Shown here in pieces: positions 7,171 to 14,290 of a DNA stretch of 16,729 nucleotides. The DNA is from JBQTKD01 sp052389435. GTDB lineage: Bacteria; Actinomycetota; Actinomycetes; Sporichthyales; Sporichthyaceae. The notes under the pieces are model-generated. The model was not told where the DNA came from. It was given only the letters and a program-made list of their open reading frames with translations, and ran no database searches. The position numbers were made by a program, and so were the translations under genes. The stretch's first letter is position 1. Each line of letters begins with the position of its first letter. The stretch lies in assembly GCA_052389435.1 (NCBI GenBank), contig JBQTIB010000036.1, positions 1 to 16,729 of the forward strand. Direction: 5' to 3'.

Positions 7171-8409
7171 ATGCCGACCTCCGCGCCGTACACGCCGCGC
7201 CGCGCAGCGTCCCGTGTCGAGGAGGCGCTGGCAGACACCCGGGTGGTCGTCGTCAATGGCGCCCGCCAGGTCGGAAAGAGCACCCTGGCGGCGGTGGTAG
7301 CGCGAGCTCGGGACGGCAGCACGCTGCGCTACCTGGACCACCCCGACGTACGACTGGCCGCGGCGGAGGACCCCGTGGCGTTCCTGCGCCACGACGGCGG
7401 CCTCATGGTGATCGACGAAGTCCAGCGGGTTCCGGAACTGTGGTTGGCGCTCAAGCACGCCGTGGACGTCGATCCGACGCCCGGTCGGTTCCTCCTGACC
7501 GGCTCGGCTCGGCTGCTGGCGCTGCAGAGCCTTCCCGACTCGCTGGTGGGCCGCAGCGAGACGGTCGAGCTGTGGCCCCTTTCCCAGGGAGAGATCGACG
7601 GTGGGACCGATCGTTTCGTCGACGAACTGGTGCGCCAGGGGGTCGACCTACGGGTGCCGTCCCTCGATCTCGTGCGCCGTGACTACCTGGCCCGGGCCGA
7701 ACGGGGCGGCTTCCCCGAAGCCGTCCGACGCTCCACCGCGCGGCGTCGCGGCGCGTTCTTCGACTCCTACGTCGCCGACCTGGTCAACCGCGACGTGCGG
7801 CAGGCCGCCCAGATCGATCAGGTGGCGGACATGCGCCGGCTGATCGCGCTGCTCGCGGCCCAGGTCGGCGCCCTGGTGCGTCCCGAACGGCTGGCCGGCG
7901 AACTCTCCATCACCGGACCGACGGTCAAGCGCTATCTGCAGATTCTGGAAACGGTCTTCCTGATCAAGCGCGTGCCCGCCTGGACTCCGGGCGCGGCGGG
8001 CCGGGCGATTCACACCCCGAAGCTCGCCTTCGTCGACTCCGGGCTGGCCGCCCATCTCGCCGGCGGCGACGCGTCCGGCCGAACGGGCGGTCTCGTCGAA
8101 AATCTGGTGCTCGGCGAGCTGGGCCGGCAGCTGACCTGGTGCGAGGAACCGCTCGAGCTGTACCACTACCGCGACCGGGACGGCTACGAGGTCGACGCCG
8201 TGCTCGAACATCGCAACGGCGACGTGTTCGCCATCGAGGTGAAAACAGCGGAGTCCCTGCGCACAGAAGACTTCCGTGGACTGCGTGCGCTGCGCACGCG
8301 GATCGGGACTCGGTTCCGAGCGGGCATCGTCCTGTACTGCGGCTCGGAACAGCTCGCCTTCGGCGATCGCCTGGCCTCGCTGCCCATCTCCGCCCTCTGG
8401 ACGGCATGA
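7171..8409 (+). CDS. AAA_14/DUF4143 ATP-binding protein with PDDEXK-like C-terminus
   Basis: The 412-residue product belongs to the widespread family of AAA ATPases fused to DUF4143, whose role is mostly unknown. Walker A is GARQVGKST (30-38), Walker B is MVIDEVQ (79-85 with Asp82-Glu83), and a sensor-like LLTGS follows at 108-112. The segment VNRDVRQAAQIDQVADMRRL and a winged-helix-like stretch near 235-265 match DUF4143. The C-terminus has a nuclease-like fold signature: Glu340-V-Asp342 and IEVKTA with Glu356 and Lys358. ATG 7171 is preferred to TTG 7150 because of the leaderless -10. The gene is convergent with the secretion operon, leaving 27 nt between them. It stands alone and looks like an accessory insertion behind the haem transporter. 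Confidence 0.85.
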   Translation: MPTSAPYTPRRAASRVEEALADTRVVVVNGARQVGKSTLAAVVARARDGSTLRYLDHPDVRLAAAEDPVAFLRHDGGLMVIDEVQRVPELWLALKHAVDVDPTPGRFLLTGSARLLALQSLPDSLVGRSETVELWPLSQGEIDGGTDRFVDELVRQGVDLRVPSLDLVRRDYLARAERGGFPEAVRRSTARRRGAFFDSYVADLVNRDVRQAAQIDQVADMRRLIALLAAQVGALVRPERLAGELSITGPTVKRYLQILETVFLIKRVPAWTPGAAGRAIHTPKLAFVDSGLAAHLAGGDASGRTGGLVENLVLGELGRQLTWCEEPLELYHYRDRDGYEVDAVLEHRNGDVFAIEVKTAESLRTEDFRGLRALRTRIGTRFRAGIVLYCGSEQLAFGDRLASLPISALWTA

Positions 8410-8436
8410 CGAACCATCAGCGACGCTCAGCGGCTG

Positions 8437-9954
8437 CTAGATCCTCGCCGTCGGTCGGCGGCGGATCGCGGCGTCGGTTTCGTAGCGGAGAAGTTCGGCG
8501 CCGGTGAGCATCATCTGCGTCGGCACGCCCATGCGGTGCCCGATCTTGACCAGCAGCTTTCCGCGCCCGGGGTGCGGGGTGTCCAGACCCTCGACGGCGG
8601 TCCCGGTCGGCGCACCCCAACTGGCGACCAGGCGCATCTCCTCGCTGGTGAGCAGGCGCCGCTCGGAGATCGCCGCAAGCTCCTTCGGAGAACTCGCGCC
8701 GAGCAGCACCGTGTCGCACCGCTCCATCAACCCCGCCGCCTTCGCACGGTCGGAGGCGTTCGGCAGCGCCTCGAGGTCGCGCAGCGAGTGGGTGATCATC
8801 ATCGTCACCGCGCCCTTGGCCCGGTTCAACCGCGTCAGGGCGTCGAAGGAGTCGACCATCCCCGTGCCGGCCCGCAGCGCCCGCCAGAGTTCGTCGAGGC
8901 AGATGACCATGGGACGGCGGTTCAGGCCCAGGGCGGCGGCGGCGTCCAGCGTGCCGTAGGTGTAGGCCCAACCGGCCATCATGCCCGCGGCGACGACGTG
9001 GTCTCCGGCGGGCAGCAGCGCGGACAGGTCCACGCTGATCGCGCGGGCGTCGAGATCGACGCGGCGGGTCGTCGGGCCGTCGAACAGGCCCGCGAGCGGA
9101 CCGGCGCACAGGTTCTCCAGACCGAAGGTGATCTGCGCGGTCGTCTTCCACGCCTCGGTTTCCCCGGCGACCTGAAGGGCGTCGCACAGCGAGCGGGGCG
9201 GGTTGCGCAACACCCGGACGACGTCGGGAACGGTCGGGTCCTCCCGCCCGGCGTGGGCGGCCGTGATCAGCCGCACGGCGACCTCGAGGGCGTACCGCTC
9301 GGCTGCGTCGGGACGCCGGTCCAGGCCGTTCGGTCCGGCCAGCAGCGCGAGCAGCAGTTCGCTGCGGCGGGCGGCGATCTCGACGGTCAGCGCCTCGCGG
9401 GCCGCTTCGTCCAGGGTCGGCAGTGCGCGGCCGAGGGGTCCGGCGTCGAGCGGGTTGATCCGGTCCAGTCCGCGACCGATGCGGATGACCTGCCCGCCGA
9501 GCGCCTCCACCACGGTGGAGTACTCGCCCTTCGCGTCGCCCGGGTTGAGCGCGAGGTAGCCCAGCGCGCACAGTCCGATCATCACGCGCTTGGCCGCGGC
9601 CGACTTGCCGACGCCGGGCGAGGCCTGGATCCACACCCCGGGGTTGGCGGTCATGGTCCCGACCCAGCCGGGCGGGTCCAGGCACACGAGTTCGTTGGTC
9701 AGCAGGTCCCGGCCCAGCGGCACGCCCGTCGGCGGCAGGCCGTTGGCCTGCACGAACGGGTAGAGCCCCGCGACCTGGTTGGTGGTGCCCAGGTGGGTCG
9801 CGCCGGGGTCGACGTGCCCGGCGCGGCCGTGGCCCTCGCCAGGCCAGCCGCCGGACGGGGCGACGAAGCCGGTGGGCGCGGATCCGCGCCGCCGCTGGGT
9901 GGCCATGCGACGCGGCGCGACTTCGACGGCGCAGTCCTTCAGCCGCCGCGTCAC
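8437..9954 (-). CDS. VirB4/HerA-type T4SS ATPase
   Basis: The 505-residue product is the last in the operon and should power assembly or transport in a type IV secretion-like machine. Walker A is ASPGVGKSAAAK (111-122), followed by NPGDAKGEYS around Asp140, a motif shared by HerA/VirB4/TraG ATPases. Walker B is MVICLDELW (349-357), and ITHSLRDL (387-394) is the downstream sensor-like motif. At 505 residues it is shorter than classical VirB4 (about 800): it begins near the ATPase domain, and the N-terminal domain may reside in the preceding SCO6880-family protein. GTG 9954 overlaps the upstream stop by 4 nt; no other start agrees with that pattern. A coupling-protein (VirD4-like) role is an alternative. 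Confidence 0.78.
   Translation of the reverse strand: MTRRLKDCAVEVAPRRMATQRRRGSAPTGFVAPSGGWPGEGHGRAGHVDPGATHLGTTNQVAGLYPFVQANGLPPTGVPLGRDLLTNELVCLDPPGWVGTMTANPGVWIQASPGVGKSAAAKRVMIGLCALGYLALNPGDAKGEYSTVVEALGGQVIRIGRGLDRINPLDAGPLGRALPTLDEAAREALTVEIAARRSELLLALLAGPNGLDRRPDAAERYALEVAVRLITAAHAGREDPTVPDVVRVLRNPPRSLCDALQVAGETEAWKTTAQITFGLENLCAGPLAGLFDGPTTRRVDLDARAISVDLSALLPAGDHVVAAGMMAGWAYTYGTLDAAAALGLNRRPMVICLDELWRALRAGTGMVDSFDALTRLNRAKGAVTMMITHSLRDLEALPNASDRAKAAGLMERCDTVLLGASSPKELAAISERRLLTSEEMRLVASWGAPTGTAVEGLDTPHPGRGKLLVKIGHRMGVPTQMMLTGAELLRYETDAAIRRRPTARI
8440..8467 (+). terminator. Possible hairpin terminator for the AAA_14 gene
   Basis: An imperfect stem pairs GATCC/GGATC and CGCCG/CGGCG around a 5-nt loop with a bulge, 30 nt after the ATPase stop codon. 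It lies inside the end of the opposing VirB4-like gene and lacks a T-run, so the call is weak. Confidence 0.25.
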
Positions 9955-11444
9955 CGTGCCGCCTTGGAGGCCTTGGCGAACGGCGGGTAGACCCCGGCCG
10001 GCAGCCCCACGGCGAACGCCGCGGCCTGTCCGTAGTGACACAGCCTCAGTTTCACCCGGCTCGCGCCCGCGGCGTGCTCGACCTCGGCGCGGGCGGCGGG
10101 CAGATCCTCGGGGTCGGCGACGGTCGCGGTGACGAACATCGAGAACTGCACCAGCCCGGCGCCGGCGGCCTCCTCCTCCGCTGCCCCGTGGGCCATGACG
10201 CGGTCCTTGCGCTCGCGGGCGGTCTCGTCGCGCTTGGTCCGCACCCGGTAGGCGGCACGGGCCTCGACGGCCGTCCTTTCCTTCTGGAGCAGCGATCCGG
10301 CCTCTTCGCGGTCGAGCACCCGGTAGAGCAGGGTGACCCGGCGGGCGAAGCGTCCCGGGGCGAGCAGGCGCAGCAGGACGTTGGCGGCAACCCGCTGGCG
10401 GGGCGCCTCGAGCATGGCCCAACTGACCGAGACGGCGCCGTCGTGCACGTAGCGGTCGGGTTCTTCCTTCGCTCCGGCCGGCCCGGCCAGGCCCCACAGC
10501 GGGGTGTCCACGATCCGCTCCCAGTCCTCTGTTCCCACCTGGCGAGAGCTCGGGTCGAACGCGGCCCGGACCATGCGCGCGAGGTCGGCGGCGCCGGCGG
10601 CCCGCAGGACCTCGACGCCGGAGCCGGCCGTGTTCAGGCACTCCAGGACCCGCAGCGTCGCCGCCACCCCGTCGGACAGTTCGACGATGCGTTCGCCGCA
10701 CATCGTCGGATCGACCGTCAGGGTCAGGCGCGTCGAGACCCGTGCGGCACCGGCGGGGGCGGCCTCGACGAGATCGGCCATGACCGCGCGCGCCCACTCG
10801 GGGGCGTCGGGGTCGATGCGCGCGTCCATGTCCCGGCGCAGCGAGTTTCCCGCGTCGGGCGTGGTTTCGACCGTGACGGCGGCCCAGCGGATCGCGGGCA
10901 CGTCGGCGAAGGAGGCGAGCAGCGAACCCCAGGAGGACACGTACCCGTCGGCGGTGTCGCGGTCCGAGAGCAGGGTGCCCGCGCTCGAGAGCAGCAGCGT
11001 CACCGACATCAGCCCGGTGCGCCGATCCCAGACCATCCCGCACCGGGCGCGGCCGGGAATCTCCACGTCGAGCAGCTCGGTCGGCGCGAGCACGCCGGGC
11101 AGGTTCCCGGCCTTGGGCCACGGCAGCAGCACCGAGCCGCGGTAGGTGGTCTCCCCGCGGCCGGCGGCGCGCCGGTAGCGGTCCCTGGCGATGAGGTGGT
11201 CGAGCAGGGGAACGCCGTCGTAGCGCCAGAGCAGCACCGCCAGCGTCGGCACCACCACCGGCAGCAGCATCGCCCCGGCACGCACGCCGCCGACGGCGGT
11301 GGCCGCCGTCAGCACCGCGACGAGCAGGATCACCGCCCCGCTGGAGCGCGTGTCCAGGCTGCCCAGGCCCAGCCCGCGAGTGCGTCGCCACCCGCCGTAG
11401 GTCCGGACCGTGCTCTGCTGTTCGACGAAACTCGTTGTGCTCAT
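9951..11444 (-). CDS. SCO6880-family membrane protein (VirB3/VirB4 N-terminal-like)
   Basis: The 497-residue product resembles the Streptomyces SCO6880 family, found beside VirB6- and VirB4-like genes. Two hydrophobic helices (about 36-53 and 56-73) follow a short N-terminus, as in PrgI/VirB3. A long soluble part carries DRYRRAAGRGETTYRG, ETTPDAGNSLRRDM, a mixed alpha-beta region and FARRVTLLYRVLDREEA with a coiled, charged stretch at about 400-440. It has no P-loop. A role as the membrane and N-terminal portion of a split VirB4 is inferred from its position and layout. ATG 11444 overlaps the preceding stop by 4 nt and its own stop overlaps the next start by 4 nt. Confidence 0.72.
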   Translation of the reverse strand: MSTTSFVEQQSTVRTYGGWRRTRGLGLGSLDTRSSGAVILLVAVLTAATAVGGVRAGAMLLPVVVPTLAVLLWRYDGVPLLDHLIARDRYRRAAGRGETTYRGSVLLPWPKAGNLPGVLAPTELLDVEIPGRARCGMVWDRRTGLMSVTLLLSSAGTLLSDRDTADGYVSSWGSLLASFADVPAIRWAAVTVETTPDAGNSLRRDMDARIDPDAPEWARAVMADLVEAAPAGAARVSTRLTLTVDPTMCGERIVELSDGVAATLRVLECLNTAGSGVEVLRAAGAADLARMVRAAFDPSSRQVGTEDWERIVDTPLWGLAGPAGAKEEPDRYVHDGAVSVSWAMLEAPRQRVAANVLLRLLAPGRFARRVTLLYRVLDREEAGSLLQKERTAVEARAAYRVRTKRDETARERKDRVMAHGAAEEEAAGAGLVQFSMFVTATVADPEDLPAARAEVEHAAGASRVKLRLCHYGQAAAFAVGLPAGVYPPFAKASKAAR

Positions 11445-12757
11445 CGTCCGCCTTCCCCCCGCGCGCCCTGTCCGATCACACGTTCGTTCCCGGTGCCCCG
11501 GGCGGCCGCCCAGGCCCCGCGGCCCACGGCCTCGCGGACCACGACGGTCGAGGGCACCGACACCGCGCCGCCGGAGGCGGCCGCCACGCCCGTCGCCTGT
11601 CCCGGTACCGGCGGAGCGCCGGCGCGTCCCGTTTCGTGCTGAGGGGCCAGGACCGTCGGAGCGGAGCCGGTCGCGCCGGCCATCCACGTCGCGTGGTGCA
11701 CCGCGCTGAACTCCCCCGGTGTGCCGGCCCCGGCAGGTGCCGAGCGCGATCCGCGGCTCGGCAGGTCCATGCCCCGTTCGACCACGACACGTGCGGCCGG
11801 AGCGAAAAGCCTGACCACGACGGGGAACAGAGCGACGGCGACCATCAGCGACACCAGGCCGCGGGTGGCGTCCATGGCCCGGTACTCCGCCGGTGCGGGA
11901 CCGGCGAAGCCCATGGCGAGCACGATCACGACCAGCGGCTTGTAGATGCAGATCGCCAGCACCAGCGCCAGCAGTTTGGTGAGCCAGGTCTGGGTGTAGC
12001 GGGGGCCGGCCTGGCCGACCGCGGCGATCGGCAGCAGCGCACCGAGCAGCGGAATCGCCACCTGACGCAGCACCAGAAACACCGCCTGGGCGATGCCGAG
12101 AACGAGGACCAGCAGCGCGAAGAACAGCACCAAGACCGGTGCCCGGTCGGTGGTCTGCGTCCCGAGCAGGACTTCGCCCATGCGGGTGACCAGTGCGTCG
12201 GTGGTGCCGAAGGCCCGGGCCGTGACGGCCGAGGAGATCTGGTCGCCGGCCAACAGCGCCGAGTCGATCACGGCGATCCCGGCCGCGGTGACGAGGGCGG
12301 CGATCAGCAGGCCGCGCAGCAGTTCGGCCAGCACGAGGCCGCGCCGGGTGACCATGAGGCGGATGCCCTGCCAGATCGCGACGAGCGAGAGTCCCGCCGC
12401 GGCGAGGCCGAGCATCAGCGCCTGCAAACCGAGGCCGTTGTCGGCGCCGGCGGACAGCGAGGGCGCGTCCAGCCAGGCCCCGTAGGTGTCCTTGAGCACC
12501 TCGCGGGCGCCCTGCGCGGTCTGCGCGGCCAGTTCGTCCAGGGTCGTCGGACCGCTCGGCAGGACGGTGTTCGGCTGCGCCGGCGCGATCTCGGGCCGTG
12601 GAGCCGCGGTGCCGGGAGCGGCGCAGGTGACGACGCCGAAGCCGCACGCGGGCGCGGCGGCGCCACCCTCGACGCTCGCTGTGGGGGTCGGGGTCGGGGT
12701 CGGGGTCGGCTCGGCCGGGTAGGCGGCGAACAGGCGCAGCGACGTCGGAGAGGTCAC
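11441..12757 (-). CDS. VirB6/TrbL-like polytopic T4SS membrane protein
   Basis: The 438-residue product has about six hydrophobic segments: 109-130, 144-168, 205-228, 229-248, 257-282 and 298-316. This is the layout of VirB6/TrbL inner-membrane channel components, known in Streptomyces next to SCO6880. The N-terminus (1-100) is extracytoplasmic in style: Thr-Pro repeats at 17-24, two Cys at 36 and 43, and a DELAAQTAQGAREVLKDTYGAWLD helix. The C-terminal 110 residues are Ala/Gly/Pro-rich and probably cytosolic. GTG 12757 was chosen because it makes a GTGA overlap with the preceding gene; a longer reading frame upstream of it runs against the VirB8-like gene and looks like a shadow. Confidence 0.72.
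   Translation of the reverse strand: MTSPTSLRLFAAYPAEPTPTPTPTPTASVEGGAAAPACGFGVVTCAAPGTAAPRPEIAPAQPNTVLPSGPTTLDELAAQTAQGAREVLKDTYGAWLDAPSLSAGADNGLGLQALMLGLAAAGLSLVAIWQGIRLMVTRRGLVLAELLRGLLIAALVTAAGIAVIDSALLAGDQISSAVTARAFGTTDALVTRMGEVLLGTQTTDRAPVLVLFFALLVLVLGIAQAVFLVLRQVAIPLLGALLPIAAVGQAGPRYTQTWLTKLLALVLAICIYKPLVVIVLAMGFAGPAPAEYRAMDATRGLVSLMVAVALFPVVVRLFAPAARVVVERGMDLPSRGSRSAPAGAGTPGEFSAVHHATWMAGATGSAPTVLAPQHETGRAGAPPVPGQATGVAAASGGAVSVPSTVVVREAVGRGAWAAARGTGNERVIGQGARGEGGR
12683..12707 (+). repeat. GGGGTC hexamer repeat with G-quadruplex potential
   Basis: Four GGGGTC units follow one another from 12684 to 12707, giving four tracts of at least four G separated by 2 nt on the plus strand. On the coding (minus) strand they encode the Thr-Pro repeat at residues 17-24 of the VirB6-like protein. 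The G-rich strand is the template, so any quadruplex would act on DNA rather than on the mRNA. Confidence 0.7.
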
Positions 12758-13509
12758 GGTCGACGCTCCGCCAGCGCGGTCCAGCCGGCCTCGTTGAACT
12801 CGACGGACCCGAGTTCGGCGACGGCGGGAGGGTCCTCGGTTTCGCCCGGGACCACGCGCCAGTCCTGTGCGGCGGCGATCCAGCGCCACTGCGTGGTGGC
12901 GGCGACGAGTTCGCGAAACTGCCTGGGGCCGCTGCGGTACTCGACGGCCGAGAGCACGCTGACGAACACCGTGTCCTCGTCGACCGCGGTCCAGCGCACC
13001 GCGAACGGCTCGGCGAACACCGAGGCGTCCAGCGGCGCGGGCCCGGTCATCGGCAGCTCCAGGCGGGCGCGGCCGGCGGACACGGCGATCGCCGCGGCGC
13101 CGTCGGCGGCCTCGGCCGCCTCCGCGCCGGGTGCGGCGTAGAGGCGGATGACCTCGTCGACCACCGGGTAGTCCAGCGACGCGGAATAGCGCGTCAGCGC
13201 CACGGCCGCGGCGGCGGCTCCGTCGGGGCGGTGCGGAAACCGGGAGGGGTACTCGTCGACCTGCTCGGCGCCGGCCGGGAGAACGATCCGTTTCGCCGGA
13301 GCGGCGAAGGCGACGGGAGCCGGAGCGAGGCTGCGGCCCGTCGTTTCGGTCGGCTCGGCCGGGGCCGGGTCGGTTGCGCCCGTCTGGCCCACGACGGCGA
13401 TCACGGCCGCCGCCCAGACGCCGACCACGGCCAGCCCGACTCCGACGCGCAGCGCCCGACGCCGGGTGGGACGCGGCGCGTTCGATTCGGTGGCGGTCAT
13501 CGCGTTCAC
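12754..13509 (-). CDS. VirB8/TcpC-like bitopic conjugation-type protein
   Basis: The 251-residue product has a short Arg-rich cytosolic N-terminus, one transmembrane helix (about 20-40) and a long extracytoplasmic domain. The ectodomain contains FPHRPDGAAAAAVALTRYSASLDYPVVDEVIRLYAAPG and, near the end, TTQWRWIAAAQDWRVVPGE. This topology and the tryptophan-rich beta region fit VirB8/TcpC-type proteins that scaffold a type IV secretion system; the match is by layout rather than a diagnostic motif. GTG 13509 makes a GTGA overlap with the upstream gene; ATG 13500 is an alternative with GGGTGA 6 nt before it. Its stop overlaps the VirB6-like start. Confidence 0.62.
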   Translation of the reverse strand: MNAMTATESNAPRPTRRRALRVGVGLAVVGVWAAAVIAVVGQTGATDPAPAEPTETTGRSLAPAPVAFAAPAKRIVLPAGAEQVDEYPSRFPHRPDGAAAAAVALTRYSASLDYPVVDEVIRLYAAPGAEAAEAADGAAAIAVSAGRARLELPMTGPAPLDASVFAEPFAVRWTAVDEDTVFVSVLSAVEYRSGPRQFRELVAATTQWRWIAAAQDWRVVPGETEDPPAVAELGSVEFNEAGWTALAERRP

Positions 13510-13802
13510 CCGGGCAGGACCGTCGCGACGATGGTGGAGGTGAGCGAGACCAGGATCAGACCCGCGATCACCCACGGCACTCCGGCCGCGCCCTCGCTGG
13601 CCAGGGCCGAGCGGTGCCGGCGCCCGATCATCATCATGATTCCGCACGTGATCAGGCCGATGGTGCCCGCGACGAGCGCGAACCACTTGAAGTAGCCGAT
13701 CCAGTTGCCGACGATGATTTCGGTGCCGGGCGGGGCGATCGGGCCCGGGTTCGGCACGTTCGCCGTCGCCAGGGCGGTGATGGCCTGCAGGGTCGCGCTC
13801 AT
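13506..13802 (-). CDS. Small two-helix protein, VirB2/TrbC-pilin-like
   Basis: The 98-residue product has two hydrophobic helices, about 40-59 (WFALVAGTIGLITCGIMMMI) and 76-96 (VPWVIAGLILVSLTSTIVATV), joined by a basic loop (GRRHRSALASE). An N-terminal region rich in Pro/Ala/Ile precedes them. Size, helix number and position next to VirB8/VirB6-like genes fit a VirB2-type pilin subunit, though there is no clear cleavable signal peptide. ATG 13802 overlaps the preceding stop by 4 nt. A generic small structural membrane subunit is the alternative. Confidence 0.6.
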   Translation of the reverse strand: MSATLQAITALATANVPNPGPIAPPGTEIIVGNWIGYFKWFALVAGTIGLITCGIMMMIGRRHRSALASEGAAGVPWVIAGLILVSLTSTIVATVLPG

Positions 13803-14290
13803 CCGTGCTGGCCTCGGTTCGGGTCGTACTGCGAGCCGACGGTGGCGAACCCGCCGTCGGCCTCGCGTGGGGCGGCGAAGGCGGCGCAGAGCCGGGCGAT
13901 GGCCCGGCCGACGGGCTTGGCGCCCGCGACCTCGGCGGCGCTGTCCACCGCCCGCAACGGCCACAGGAACGGCACCTCGATCGTTCCGCGCGCCATGCCC
14001 CGCACCACCCGTAGCCGGTAGCGGACCGGCGGGGGAGGCGGAGCGGGAACGTCCGCGACCACGATGAGCCACGGCAACGGCACCTCCGGGTGCCACTGCG
14101 CGAGCAGCGACGCCGCGGCGTTCATCCCCGAGGCGGTGGAGCGGGCCACGAGCGCCGGAACGGCGGCCGACGGCAGGTGCTCTCCGATCTCCAGATCGAC
14201 GGCGGGAACGCCGCCGATCCGCAGCATCTCGACAATCGTCCGTGCTCCGGCGCCCCCGTGGGCGCCGAGCACGGCGACGTGCGAGTTCAT
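13799..14290 (-). CDS. Small protein with degenerate P-loop (DUF6668-like)
   Basis: The 163-residue product starts HVAVLGAHGGAGARTIVEML. This has the frame of a ParA/MinD Walker A (GAHGGAG-x-x-T), but Arg17 stands where the catalytic Lys is needed. VARSTASGMNAAASLLAQW and LIVVADVPAPPPPPVRYRL follow, then FLWPLRA near residue 110. That order matches the actinobacterial DUF6668-type proteins that accompany such operons. It probably does not hydrolyse ATP and may bind the full MinD-like ATPase encoded just before it. Both its start and its stop are 4-nt overlaps with the neighbours. Confidence 0.65.
   Translation of the reverse strand: MNSHVAVLGAHGGAGARTIVEMLRIGGVPAVDLEIGEHLPSAAVPALVARSTASGMNAAASLLAQWHPEVPLPWLIVVADVPAPPPPPVRYRLRVVRGMARGTIEVPFLWPLRAVDSAAEVAGAKPVGRAIARLCAAFAAPREADGGFATVGSQYDPNRGQHG

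Noticed and set aside
7171..8409. hmuV, the ABC ATPase of the haem transporter
   Set aside because: It has no ABC signature (LSGGQ) or Q-loop; the sequence is an AAA_14/DUF4143 protein.
8536..11642. Long plus-strand open frames opposite the VirB4-like and SCO6880-like genes
   Set aside because: They are antisense shadows caused by high GC; their residues are Arg/Gly/His-rich, with no signal, helix or domain pattern.
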